From Apostichopus japonicus (lineage: Eukaryota > Echinodermata > Holothuroidea > Aspidochirotida > Stichopodidae): DNA of 64,000 bases. The notes beneath the pieces were generated by a model. It did no database searches and was not told where the DNA came from. It saw only the letters and a list, made by a program, of their open reading frames with translations. A program made the translations under genes and the position numbers. Shown one piece after another: positions 47,901 through 59,879 of this stretch; within the stretch, counting starts at the first letter, position 1, and each line of letters starts with the position of its first letter. The stretch is from positions 16,232,265-16,296,264 of the forward strand of contig NC_092573.1 of assembly GCF_037975245.1 (NCBI RefSeq), given 5' to 3'.

Positions 47901-50900
47901 AAGTAGTACCAAAAATATTTTAAATTCATAGATTATACTTTTCAAGATTAAATACAATAATTATCAATTAGTTATATCCAATAACTCAAAAGTAATGCAA
48001 AGCATGAAGTCATCAATTTGTAAGTGAACTTTGAATACTGGCATATGTAATCAGCACCTATTATTCTTGCCAAAAGCAATATTTGACCATTTTCCTCTTT
48101 GTACTTGAACGCACAAAAAAATACATAAACAAATAAATAACATGGCCATACATTGAGTGAATGCAACTTATTTGCATCACTAACTTAAACTTTTCCATAG
48201 TCAACAAAGTTTAGTTCAGTCCCCCTCCCCACTTCTCCTGATAGCAATAATATTATACCTGATGATTGAATACACATTAGTACATTTGTGCTTCTAAGAA
48301 AATGATGCAGGGTTTAGATGTAACAAGGATTTTCATTTTTTTAACTACAATTAACGCCAGTTCATCTGTGCAAGTCTGCAAAAATAGCCCCATTGCAACC
48401 AAATTTCCTGTTGTTAACACAACGACATGCAGTGGGATGAACTGTTTAACAGTTTACAAAATCAACACTCCATTGCTTGAAGCCCCTGGTTGCATTTGTA
48501 GCATAGTACTCAAACCATACAATTAAGTTGAACATTCATTTACACATAACCTAGTAAATTAGTAATACCACACTTTCATAGAGAATGTTGCTAGCACTCG
48601 CTGTTAAGGAAATGCACCTATGGTAGTCATCTCCTTAAGTGCTCAAATATACTCCAAAGCATTTTCAAAGACGTCACTAATCACTTAGCTTGAATGAATC
48701 TGACAACAGGTGATTTTGTCACAACCTGCTGCACTAATATTCTAATCTCAGTGTACTGATCTGTCGTTCTATCACAAGTGCAAATCCTCACTGGACACAG
48801 ACTTTACACAAATCTTTGCATACAGGTCATCCACAAAATAGGAAAGGTCAGTTACTGTTCAAATTTCTAAACCACTGTATGCTCAGTGCCTGGAATGCTT
48901 CTTCATACCTTTAGATCAGGCTTAAAGACATTGAAGACTCGCCCCAAATGATACCTTGTTATCTTTAGCTAAACCTGATATGTCCATCACTGTATCGTTT
49001 GTACACTGTGCTGTGGGTATTGACCGCAGCTGTATGTACTGACTGTACACTAGTGTCTAATTACCGAAGGTAGCAAGCAGTGTGCATATTTTCTGGGATC
49101 GATGGTGGTGTCTAACACTGTTACACCTCATTCGAAACACTAGGTCAGATTACCGGCATTAGACGTTTCTTTTTGCGCGAGTCTTCACACCCTTTAATCT
49201 TGATTCATCAGTGTAAAAATGTTGTTTCATTTTAGTAACTCTACATGAATATCATATTAATCACATGAAACTAGGGATGCAATTCATCATCAACATCATA
49301 TTTTATAATATTTTGTCTACATATGGTCTACATACCGCTGTAATTCTAGCAACTACTATTAAAACTCCTACTGTACATGAATGGTTTCATATTGTAGTCC
49401 AGATACTTTGACTAAGGATATTTATCAAAAACAAATTGGTATCAAAAGGAACACTTCACTGACAGTATTTATTTGTGGAAAACTCAAATTTGATGTTTAA
49501 CTAAAGTTATTACAGTTCACAATTTTCTGATTATATAGCAAATATGGAATGTGAAAGTATGGACTTGACCTTTACAAATTTAAATTGAGCAATTGAGAAT
49601 ACTGACAACCTGTCCTCAATGTATTTTTTATATTAAAACGAGTGCTTCTACAGTACAGAGGATCACACTGTAAGTGACAATGCAGGCTACCCAACAACAA
49701 GCAATACATGTAAGCAACACTAGGTCACATATTTCAGAGAGTGGCCTAAAACAGTCCATATCAACAACTGTTATGAGCAATCTTGCAGAATTGCTACAGG
49801 TTTTTCCATGAAAGCAAAAGTTGTTAAAATAAAGTTTCAAAGAGAAGTCTAATACAATCCCCACAAAATTCCTGCAGATCTGAACCTCCAAACAAAATCC
49901 CAAGGGAAGCTATGCCGTGTATTTGCTAAAATTTCACAATACGTTACCATACTGCCAACTCTTACAGAATAACTGTGAGACTGCTTGTACAGCATGTTAC
50001 ATCTCATAGTGGGACAATATACCAGTTAAACACAGTAAAGCACATATACATGAAGAAGTCATTTTATTTGACTTCAAGTTAACATCTCCAGGTTTTGGCC
50101 ACTTATCTCCAGTTTTTTTTTGGGTAATCTCAAGGTTTAACACCTGTAAATTGACAGGTTTTTGTTATGTACGACTTCTGAATATATTATTAAGTGTAAG
50201 TTTGGTCATGAACCATAATCCACTGTTCTGAGGTGTTTTGAGGGCAGTTTCAAACAAATGTCCCAGTACAACCCAAAGATAATGAAAAAATACCAACAAT
50301 CTTGTTCTGCCAATTTAGAACATACTGTCATACAATGAACTAAACTGACTGAATGTTCTTGCAATTTTTGAGCAACCCAAATGGTTGCCTGAGCATGTTT
50401 TATGTAAATGCAACATTTTGTAGGGAGAATTTTTTTAAAAGTTTTCACCAGAAGAAACTTTACAGTGTACCCTTTCTCAGTATTTAATAACAGAGTGTAC
50501 AAGAATTACTTATTATCGGACATCTTCAAACTAATGTATCAAACCAATCTACCTTAGAGTTGGTATGCCATGTTTTTCAAGTTTTGTCTATTGCTGACTT
50601 CAAAATGACCTGTGACCTTCAATGCACTACAAGGTTTTTTACATCTTGACTGCTGCTGACTTTAACTGAGTTTAACCTCCACTGAAAACAACCGCTCAAT
50701 ATTGGGCAATTTCATTTCACTAGATCCTTCCAAGACAGGCATTTTGAAATGTGTTCAAAACTTTTTCCCAATTTTACCTCAGCTGACATCAATTGACCTT
50801 TGACCTCCACTAAAATAATTGGAATTCATCTGCTCAACATGGGGCATCCTAAAGCAGCACAAACCAAGTTGTCTTTCTTGTGATATTGTTTACAGGGTTG

Positions 50901-51876
50901 ACACATTTGACCTCTAATTAATGTTTACATTTATTTCATTTTCTCTTTCACTTATATGGGGAAATAATCAAACTGATGAACTCTAAGGACATTTAACAAA
51001 CTTGGTTTGGACAGGGGTGCCAATTTGATGCAAGCATGTAGAGTAGGTTACGCACTGTATGTCAAGAAGTTTAACCCAATATAGTCAATGTGACATACAG
51101 TTTACTACTATTGAGTATTTCAGGGATATTTCTGTGGCAGACAATGAAACACTTACATGAAATAGAAAATATTTCAGTGTTAGTTGATAATCCCATCACC
51201 ATATCTTGTTGTTCCTAACTCAAAGTATGGATGATTAAATCAAATCTATTTCGAATGGCTAAATTCTTGATTCTTCCAGGGATTGGAATCACAGTAGGTA
51301 CAGTAGTCTTGATATCATATTAGCAAATGTTCTTCAAAGATTTTACTTTCTTATTACAATCTCCTTGCTGAGTTATGCTTGACACCTGATGTATTTGGAA
51401 TGTTTGCTTAGCTGTAAAGGTTTCCTACATTTAGAATTTCATCAAAATGCAAGTTTGAAGAAATGTAAATGAGTACATATTATAAAGAAAACAAAACAAT
51501 TTCCACTGAATAGCAATTATGACATTTAATCTGCTGTTGCCAGATGCATTGGCAAAATACATAGACACAGTTTCAAATCTGTTATGGATATGCCCTCAAG
51601 TGGCAGTACAAGAATATGGTAATGCAAATCATGGATTGCTGTACCACCAAAATTTGTATCTTTACCAAATGAAATGAAAATGTGGTTTTGACACAAGAAT
51701 GTAGCAATCTTCCACCATTTTTAATATCCCTCTAAGTGACTATCAGTTTGATTGTAAAACTGTAAGTACTTATTCATGGACAAACTCTCTTGTAGTAGTT
51801 TGCTTCATGTGTAGCAATTTCATACTGACAAAGAATTAAGCATTTGTAGATCAATGATAACAACTTGCATGCCTCT
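44951..51876. other. 7-kb intergenic region, possibly including a LARP6 3' UTR
   Basis: No conserved coding exon found. Contents: GGTCA-repeat fragments (about 45.5-45.7 and 50.6-50.9 kb), a 25-bp direct repeat ATGCCAAGTATTAAGTTCAT (near 45421 and 45447), degenerate GGCCCAAA units (about 46680-46930), a (CA)n tract near 47300, and an interspersed repeat at 48.94-49.2 kb. The stretch from about 47.5 to 51.9 kb is low in transposons and could partly be a long LARP6 3' UTR, but no poly(A) site can be fixed. Confidence 0.45.
48940..49205 (+). repeat. dispersed repeat, inverted partner at 57.6-57.9 kb
   Basis: GAAGACTCGCCCCAAATG to GTCTTCACACCC. Segments such as TACCTTGTTATCTTT, GTAGCAAGC and AGACGTTTCTTTTTGCGCGAG recur as reverse complements at about 57640-57890. 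The pair brackets LARP6 in inverted orientation. Confidence 0.65.
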
Positions 51877-53634
51877 CTACATAACTACAGGGCCACCTCT
51901 ACCCTTTCCATCATAAAATCCCTTACTCTGCTCTGGTCCATGTGGGGTTCGCAAAACACCATCTCTACCCAACATATGAGGTTTTGCCCCAGACCCAGGG
52001 TTGATCATCCTGCGAGTCAGCATAGGACTACTTCCTGGACTAGCATCTTTTGCCTGAGCAGCCAGCAATCGTCTCCTTTGAAACCAAGGACTGGGCGAAT
52101 TACTACTGTCCGAGTGACCTTCTTTGTCAGACTTTTCGTACACTTTGCGTCTCAACTCTGGACTGCCATGAGGGCTAGCACTACCCCTATATGCGCCTCT
52201 TGAACTTGGGGAACCAGAATGTGGTGACCCAACATGAGATGATCTTCCACCATGGAATTTTCGCTGTCCCCTTGGGCTGCCATGTGGACTTTGGCATGGG
52301 CTTGACTTTGGAGTGCCAGATGGACTCAAGTGATGTGAATTTGGGATGGGAATCGGCTTATTGGTGTGGCGTCTGTTTGGACTTGGACTGTTCTCACAGT
52401 CTGAGGAGCTGGGTGTTACTGACCGTCCTCCATCATGTGACAGTGCATCAATTCTGTTTTTGCTTTTATTCTTTTTTTTCTTTCTTGTCTTAGTCTTTTC
52501 AGATTCGGCATCTCCACCCGAGAGGTGGCCTTGCTCTGGTCTTTCACGGTCTCTGTGTTTTTCCTTCCCTTTTTTCTTGCTTTGGACTTTAACTAGAAGC
52601 GTGACAGACAATCCAGATCGCCAATCGTATTCACTGTTCATTGTCTTGACAGCTTTTTGAGCTGCCTCTAACTTTTCAAACTCCACCAGACCGACCACTT
52701 TATCTCTGATTCCTATGTGACTTTCAATATACTTCAGCACATCAGGTGGGAATGGTTTATTAGGTTGTACAATACGTACCAAAGTGACATCACCACAGTG
52801 TTCAAACATGTCCTTCACACGTTCAACAGAAAGGTCATCCTCATGTAAATTTACAACAACAACTGTTCGCAGTGGGGCTGATAAATCAATTTCTGGCAGT
52901 GGTTTCTTTCTTCTTACTTTTGTTCCTTCTGGGTTGAGTTCCAGATGGACTGATGACTGTAGACTGAAGCTAACAGCTTTCCAGTCTTTTGTTAGTTTCC
53001 TTATCTTCTTGAATGATGAGATCAGTTTGATACTGACAAAGCCATGCTTGTTTCTACGAACGTGCTTCAAGAGAAATGCATCCTTTGTTATGTTAGCATC
53101 TGAGAAGTAGAACTCAACTTGTTTAATAACTTTATCTTGTAATTCACTCTCTGGTTGGATCCAATCTTTACGAACATCAGTGTTTTCTGTTTCATTTGTT
53201 GTTGAATCACTATCGCATTTAAGGCTACCAGTATTAGTAACACTACTCGAAGAACCAACATTAGGCTTAACATTAGACGTAGACTCATCGAATGTTTTGG
53301 ATGTTGTATTTTCAACTTCTAGATCCTCATGTTCAGATGCTGTATCTGGAAAACTTTCATACTCACTAGTACTTGAGTCGCATTCCTCTTGATCTGGAGG
53401 TTGTGATATTTGCAGAACAGGTGGTATTACTGTAACACTAACACTACTAACAGTTGGTCCTGTTGCTGTGCTTAGGTTTTGTAATTGCTCCCTGACTTCC
53501 ATGTTAGGCACGAACCCTTTATTGTTATTAGTTGTACTAGTGTTAGTGTTATTGTTAGGGTTAAAATCAAGTTCAGTGTTGGGGTTGAGCCTTTTTCCAC
53601 CTTGTGACGGAGATTCTTCGACGACGGAGCTCAT
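51877..53634 (-). CDS. LARP6: La-related protein 6
   Basis: Uninterrupted 585-aa frame from the ATG at 53634. The same frame extends upstream to an ATG at 53745, but those 37 extra residues are unlike the family. Residues 1-160 are acidic and Asn/Ser/Thr-rich. The La motif (about 161-242) includes KVIKQVEFYFSDANITKDAF and HVRRNKHGFVSIKLISSF; a linker KVRRKKPLPE leads to an RRM (about 256-350: RTVVVVNLHEDDLSVERVKD, VVGLVEFEKLEAAQKAV). A Lys-rich segment (KKKGKEKHRDRER; KTRKKKKNKSKN) and a Ser/Pro/Gly-rich tail follow. The end has the LSA/SUZ-C-like GVLRTPHGPEQSKGFYDGKG. In vertebrates LARP6 binds the 5' stem-loop of collagen mRNAs and controls their translation. No intron interrupts the coding region. 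Confidence 0.95.
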   Translation of the reverse strand: MSSVVEESPSQGGKRLNPNTELDFNPNNNTNTSTTNNNKGFVPNMEVREQLQNLSTATGPTVSSVSVTVIPPVLQISQPPDQEECDSSTSEYESFPDTASEHEDLEVENTTSKTFDESTSNVKPNVGSSSSVTNTGSLKCDSDSTTNETENTDVRKDWIQPESELQDKVIKQVEFYFSDANITKDAFLLKHVRRNKHGFVSIKLISSFKKIRKLTKDWKAVSFSLQSSVHLELNPEGTKVRRKKPLPEIDLSAPLRTVVVVNLHEDDLSVERVKDMFEHCGDVTLVRIVQPNKPFPPDVLKYIESHIGIRDKVVGLVEFEKLEAAQKAVKTMNSEYDWRSGLSVTLLVKVQSKKKGKEKHRDRERPEQGHLSGGDAESEKTKTRKKKKNKSKNRIDALSHDGGRSVTPSSSDCENSPSPNRRHTNKPIPIPNSHHLSPSGTPKSSPCQSPHGSPRGQRKFHGGRSSHVGSPHSGSPSSRGAYRGSASPHGSPELRRKVYEKSDKEGHSDSSNSPSPWFQRRRLLAAQAKDASPGSSPMLTRRMINPGSGAKPHMLGRDGVLRTPHGPEQSKGFYDGKGRGGPVVM

Positions 53635-53745
53635 TTCGACAGGGTGCACCAAGTATGCAGCCTGATAAAATACTGGTGTCAATACGGTACCACATACACC
53701 ATCGGAAGTATATTGCCAAGCGAAAAACAGCAGTGATGTTCCCAA

Positions 53746-54758
53746 TCAGCGTGCGGCTAGGTGCACGTAGATGCGGAACATGCTTGCACGTAATACATGC
53801 ATATGGATAACCAGCAAATGAGGTGCCATCCTAGCTTAGTACATTGTGGTCCTACACTGTACTAAGTTTTGTATCTGAGTCTGTGATTGGTGTATGGTTA
53901 TTCAAGTATGTTACCTTTTCTTGCATTAAAAGTGTTCTCAACGTAAGTATAAGCTGATTGAAGATTATTTTATTTTGTTTGCAATGTCTGGTATGAATAT
54001 ATGATGAGGAGTGATATGATAAATAACGTTATTTAGTTTAGGTCAACAACAAGCTGTCACCAATTGACCAATAGAAAGTGGTTTCATTTAAAAAATTCAT
54101 GCAAACGACATCACTAAGTCAAAGTGACTAAGCATGCAAAAAAAAAAAAAAATTAAACGGCTATCGTAGTTGACCCTGCTACGTCGTACATACGTTCTTG
54201 ACGGAGTTGTGTATTATATGGAACGCGGAAGGAGACTTAGACGAATGTACATCCGCCTGAAAGGTTATTCATTGTCAACAACAAGGCATAAATGAAACCA
54301 TATGGAGTGACTTTTTGTCATGTTTCAGTCAATCTTTCCTTTATGCTTCAGTGTAGAAGGGATGTAAGAAATACTGGTGATCGGGAAGTCAGGAAGAATG
54401 AAGGTGATTTAAGGTGTTCAGAAATTCCTGAGCGAAAGGGAGATTCCGTAGCGAGAGCTGGCAAATAAACTGGGAGTCCTTTGCTAAATATGGACTTATC
54501 TAGCTCATAATCTCAACGGCCACGGTGGTTAAGTTTTTGTACGTGTTATGATAGCCCAAGCCATCAGTTATCATATGGTGGGTATAGGACATGTCGGTTG
54601 AAAAAGTCTATCAATGCTCCGGCGACCTTGGAAAGTGACAAATTTAGTGTGTAAATCAATGGAGCAATTAAATGTGGTATGGTACGTGTAAACGGTGAAC
54701 AAAATTAACAAGGAATATGTATATCGGTCCGATCTATTTTCCGGCAAACTTGCTATGA
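53746..54758. promoter_or_regulatory. region upstream of LARP6
   Basis: Non-coding, with a poly-A run at 54137-54151 and no repeat recognised up to the TIR element at 54767. It should contain the LARP6 promoter and 5' UTR. No defined promoter motif can be assigned. Confidence 0.4.
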
Positions 54759-54766
54759 GTCGCAGT

Positions 54767-55414
54767 CAAGGGCGGCGGAAGCACTTTTAATCTGGGGGGG
54801 GGGGCACCGACATCAAAGGGCACTTTGCAGAAATTCGATTGGACTGATGCAGCCTTATATTTAGTACCCATTATAACTGTTATTGTAATATCTTATTTGC
54901 GTATACACATCACTCCATCAACGCCCCCCCCCCCCCCCCTCAAGGAAAATATGCATACTAGCACTGCAATATCCAATGTGCAAATTGGGAAACAAGTTTT
55001 CTTTTGAGACAAAATGAGGTGAAATCATGCTAGTTGCTAATGTAGGAATCTTCGGAATTAGAGTTTATTTCTTGTTAATATCTTTACAAATTTTTCCATT
55101 CGAAATAGCTTTGAGTTTGACCCACAGAAATTCCTTAAAAGTCAGGGGCGTAGCCAGGATTTGCAAAGTTGTATGCACGACTATGTGAGCGGAGCGCCAC
55201 CATTGGTTGGCGCGGAGCGTACAAGAAAATTTTTGGTTTTACAAACCCCTCAGATGGCCGGAAACGGCCCTTCCCGAGTGTTCATTCTAATTCCCTGGCC
55301 TCTTGCTAACTTGAGACACCTCAATTTTTATGTAGAAAAAGGGCACATTTTTAACCTGAGGAAAAGTGGGGGGGCACGTGCCCCCTGTGCCCCCCCCCGG
55401 TTCCGCCGCCCTTG
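54767..55414. mobile_element. 648-bp hAT-like element, exact 8-bp TSD
   Basis: The TIRs CAAGGGCGGCGGAA and TTCCGCCGCCCTTG are perfect inverses over 14 bp. Exact GTCGCAGT flanks lie at 54759-54766 and 55415-55422. This is the inverted-orientation sibling of 13041-13667. Core module at about 55185-55295, with GGGGCGTAGCCAGGATTTGC just before it. No transposase. Confidence 0.9.
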
Positions 55415-55639
55415 GTCGCAGTAGCATGGTAGCACCATAAGTTGGTCAATATAGTAGTTTATATAAAACTAACTGTTTTATGCCTCTCAAAATGTGTCTT
55501 CTAAAGCAAATTGTAGTTTCGACGAATCCGTACAACAAATGAGAATCTTGCACTAAAGAGTTAGTAAAGCGTTCTCATTTGCATTTAATGGTGAAGGCCA
55601 TGAAATAACACTCTTGTAGTGTAGATGGTTGTTTTTATT

Positions 55640-56130
55640 ACTTTCTATTTCAAGTTTTAGCGTTTATTCGTTTTTCGTATGTGGGTAAAATCACTGACCG
55701 CCGAAAACGAAAAAACTATTCACCTCCGAAACGAAAATATTATACCGTGAAAACTACTCAAATTTAAACCTTCAATCCATCGCAACAGCAAGTCAGCAAC
55801 AGTGTACGTAAATACTTCATTCCCTTTTCAAAACATATATAGTACATACCTTCCAAACAATTGACGATTTATTTATAGCTAATTGAAAACAAGGCTATAC
55901 ACAAAGTGTGATTTTTGTTGTTGTTGCAAACCGACGGTTAGGCAAGATTTTCCCATTGACTTATTGTAGTGTTAGTGGTCAAAGATAGCAGCAATAATGA
56001 AAGTATTCCATGGATAGTTTAGTTCTATAGCCAGAGCCGTATATTTGGTTCTAGCTAACTAGGCGTCAACATTTAAGAGAAATTAGGCTACCATGTTGTC
56101 GGAGGAGATTTGTGGGGATTTTACGCAAAC
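55640..56130 (-). mobile_element. rearranged relative of the 7019-8283 element
   Basis: Reverse-complement similarity to parts of 7019-8283 (CTTCAATCCATCGC, ATTCCCTTTTCAAAACAT..., CCCATTGACTTA, AGGCTACCATGTTGTC). Terminal repeats are not intact. Only the interior is recognised. Confidence 0.5.
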
Positions 56131-57638
56131 ATAGTTTGTCGAGTGCATGTCTTGGTTGTCATCAAACAGCTAGCTCTGGTAGTCCATAGCAAGTGCTTCC
56201 CTCTCATAGTTGCAGATACTGTATACGTTCGTGCATGCGTAAATATTGAAATTCTCAAAATTATTATTTTTTCGTCCATTTATTTCATAGAATGAAAGAC
56301 TGGCAAGGTAATTAACGGAATGTTAAGATGGATTATAGACGGGATAACAAAGCAAAAATAATCGCAAGTGGCGTTGTACTAAAAGTTTATTCCAAATGCG
56401 ATCGTTTAGCGATAAATCGCTGCACGGTCAGAGCCGTATATAATGTCTGTTTAATTCAAGTTGAGAGCTTGAATTTATTACGGGAAATCCCGTCTTGTCA
56501 GCTTTTGACATGTGGGATTTGAAATCAAACTTTGCGGGAATCGTGCAATCCCGTTATCTGTGCAACCGATGTGAATGCTCCGTAGGTATTACGAAGTGCT
56601 AAGTACAGAAGTAATACCTGTCCGTGTCGCGGGCAAGCAATTCCGCGGCTAATGCGAACCCTGGATCGTAGTAAAAGAAACAGACGGAAGTATTTTTTGG
56701 AAAGGTGTTTCTTAATTTCATGTGCATTTGCATTATTTATTTTACATCAAAACATGAAATTAAGTTTTAATAACAACAGGAGTATTGATTAAAAACATTT
56801 ATTTCGGAGGTGTAATGTAAGGTGGCATACTGCTCTGCCATTTATGTACATTGTACATTGTGTTCGGCTATAGTTCCGTGAGTTTTTTTTTCTTCAATAT
56901 TCTGTCCGGAGTTTCGGGTACCCGTTACCCGCTCAGGTAATGATAACGGGTACCCGTTTCCGCTTTTTGCTACCCGACTCAGCTCTAATAAGGATGCTAG
57001 AAACGAAAGGATGGAGAATCTTAACGTAATATCAAAATTCATTTGTAGTTACGGTGTAACTAATTTTCTGGTATGAATTTAAAAAAATTCTAAAGCTATA
57101 AGTTTACATGTACGTATCCAGCAATGACACTTCGACGACAAGAGACCAAAATCGTTTCCTATACAAAACTGAGAGTTGCCATTTCATACTATATGGTAAC
57201 GGTAATGAGGTTATGCGATATCCGGTAGGAACGCGTCCGTTGTAGCAGTAGGCAGTGGTCTCCCTGTGCAAGATTACAGTGACAGGGGATCGGGAACAAA
57301 GTAAACTGCCACATTGGCAAACATGGAATTGCTCTGGGAATGATTCATTGAAGTTGCCGCATGGTTTTCAGGATAGGATTCATTGGGTTTCTAGTATACC
57401 AACATCAGAACTGCCAACCTTTCTTTCAAAAAAAAAAAAAGTAGTGACGTTTACAAGTTCCTTCCCTAATATAGGGGAAAATGGGGCAAATTCCACCTTA
57501 AAAAAGATAGCAAAGTAAAAGCAGCGTTGAAATATATTGTGTATAAAGGACAAAAACTGTAACAGGTACAGAGAATGTATAGATACAGTAATTTGGACAC
57601 AAAATAATGATTTAACAAGTTGAACACATTATAATTAA
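56131..57638. other. non-coding stretch, no supported gene
   Basis: Short degenerate motifs only: CAGAGCCGTATAT strings (also at 56033 and 60604) and repeated GGGTACCCGTT near 56920-56960. No splice-bounded exon found. Confidence 0.45.
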
Positions 57639-57639
57639 A

Positions 57640-58810
57640 GGGAGTGAAGACTCGCGCACAAAGAAACGTCTGACCTAGTTTCAAATTAGGTGAAACAGAG
57701 TGTTAGACATCACCACCGATTCCAGAAAATACACACCTAGCTTGCTACCGTCGGTTATTACACACAGGTGTACAGTCAATACACGCAGCTACAGTCAATA
57801 CCCACAAAACAGTGTACATAGCAGCGATGGATATCTCAGATCCAGATAAAAGATAACAAGGTATCACGTTTCGTTACAGTGTCTTCATTTTGTATAGCGA
57901 CAAGAAAAAACTTCACTTGCAAGCAACGGAAAGTTAACTTTTTTTCCGTTTGGGGAGAGTCTTCAATGCCTATAATTCTCGGAACACGATCACGGTTGGA
58001 ATATCATTGAGTTTTCTCCATGTTCAAACGTCCAATGTTTTTTCCCCAAATTGACACCCCAATATTCCGTAACTGTTCCGCATGCAAACCTTATCTGAAG
58101 GCCTACTAATACTGCTCGATTTGGTTGTCGACCGATGAATACGTTCACTCTTTGAAATTAGTGTAACGTTGACCAGTGTCTCCCGAAGTCCAGCTGCTTG
58201 AACTAATAAAATAGAAAATAGGCGGTTCTCTCGGTCTTCTCTCCGTCAGAGGCCAATCTCGGAATACCTCGTGAGCGTGGTGAGCTAAAACTAATAAAAC
58301 AATCTGCGCTACCACTAACAAGGGAAACATCTCAAAATTCGGGTGCTGATTCAGCAAGATTTATAAACAAACATGGGTACGATTTTCATTGGCTGTCCCC
58401 ACCAGTAACTCGCAAAAGCTCTACACATATTTGTAGAGAGAGGTCATTGACGGGTAGAACTGAGGGAACGCTAATTCTACACATAGTTTGGGAGAGGGGC
58501 CATCGACGGGTAGAACTGAGGGAACGCTCAATCCTAAAACGATAATATTACAATAACAATTTTTTTAAAGGGATACATTTCCGTTACACTACGTTCTCAT
58601 ATGTTCGCTATGCAGACAAGTGTTTTATACGTGTGGCACCTTACAGCGCAGTGTGTTCGGTGTACTGTACATTACACACATTAACAGGTTATGGAGTAAA
58701 AACTAGCGAAAAGAAAAAAATCTTCACTTGCAAGCAACGGAAAGTTAACTTTTAGTAGAGGGCGGCACCCGGTTTGGGGCGAGTCGTCAATGCCTTTAAC
58801 TTCAGATCAA
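57640..58810. repeat. dispersed and local repeats
   Basis: 57640-57890 is the inverse of 48940-49205. The string CTTCACTTGCAAGCAACGGA plus AAGTTAACTTTT occurs at about 57913 and 58724, with downstream GTCAATGCCT-like text in each. At 58440-58530 a ~65-bp tandem duplication shares GACGGGTAGAACTGAGGGAA. No coding function seen. Confidence 0.7.
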
Positions 58811-59238
58811 TTCCGAGCCAGATCGAATCTAATTTATAGTGATCTCTATAGAGGGGCCCCATTACATAGAACTTTGAAGACATGTCGTTAACTTTTGCAT
58901 GAGCGGTTCACAAATGCTACCAAAGATGTGGATCAACTCATTAGAAAGTACACGCTGACTGTGAGTGAGGTTTAGAGTTATTTTGCATCTTACTAATACT
59001 AGATGTCTTTTGTCAAATCTGATTCAATGGTGCGTTTGTGGTTGGGGCATGTACGATCCATTGATACATACACTCGAGTCTCGACACGAGGGTGAATCTA
59101 TACCTACCTAATACTGAAGCCTCATATTACTCGAATTTATCTCATGACATGAAATGCCCCTTACAGAAATTAACAGAAATTCTGCAGCCTTGCATAATCA
59201 ATGTTTTGCCCCTTGTTTCTGTTACAGTTGTCATTCAT

Positions 59239-59278
59239 GGCCTCTGAAGAAGATCCTGCTAGATCGAAACGTCAGGCC
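59239..59278 (+). ncRNA. hammerhead-like motif, probably Penelope-derived
   Basis: CTGAAGA (59244-59250) fits the CUGANGA core. A hairpin GATC-CTGCTA-GATC with one extra A precedes GAAAC (59266-59270) and GTC (59271-59273). Stem I pairs GGCCT (59239-59243) with AGGCC (59274-59278) perfectly. Stem III lacks a loop; the ACGT there is self-complementary, as in dimer-forming retroelement hammerheads. The extra A next to stem II argues for weak activity. No element body is recognised beside it. Confidence 0.55.
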
Positions 59279-59813
59279 CACTTTAAATTCTCTACACAGG
59301 CTCATTACAATGGATAAGCAATTTGCTAACAGTTTTTGTTTTCATGTTGATAATTATTTGAGTCAACAAACTAGTGTCTCTGATGTCCTGCCTATGAGTC
59401 TTATCTGTCTAAGAAGATTATATTTCTTTGGAACAGTAAGAAGGACATCCTTATTCCCCAATCAGGGAGTTGTCAACTCCCTGGTATAATGAATGGTCAC
59501 AGAAAGTGCCGCAACGGTTAAAGAGATTCTGGGTGTTTGCATGCAACCGACTTCAACAGATGTAATCGAAATTTTATGTGGTACAGTAGGCTACAGTACA
59601 AGCCTATGACACATGCTTTACAATTTTACTGACTACACACGCAAATGTGCATTAGATTGTGAGCTAGGCCTACAAAATCCTGTACTCAAGTTTGTACATC
59701 TTTGGTGCAGTATCATACAATTCATCCTGTGGTAGTCTACCACAAAGTAACTTGTTACCGATCATTGTCCTTCCTGGAGTTGAGAAAATACTTATAGACA
59801 CGGTGGACTCAAA

Positions 59814-59879
59814 ATGGGCAAATTGAATGTATCTCTTTTGCGGTATCTTACACAAAATGATTTTCGTGTACTAACTGCG
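59814..59879 (+). CDS. RIOK2: RIO kinase 2, exon 1
   Basis: ATG plus 21 codons encode MGKLNVSLLRYLTQNDFRVL then TA, matching the invariant N-terminus of RIOK2, and end in phase 0 at donor GTAAGC (59880). RIOK2 is an atypical serine/threonine kinase/ATPase needed for late cytoplasmic maturation of pre-40S ribosomes. This segment begins its N-terminal winged-helix domain. It is joined to exon 2 at 62023 across a 2.1-kb intron that holds a foldback transposon. Confidence 0.93.

Noticed and set aside
51865-53665. Several plus-strand open frames over 51.9-53.7 kb
   Set aside because: They are antisense shadows of the LARP6 coding region.
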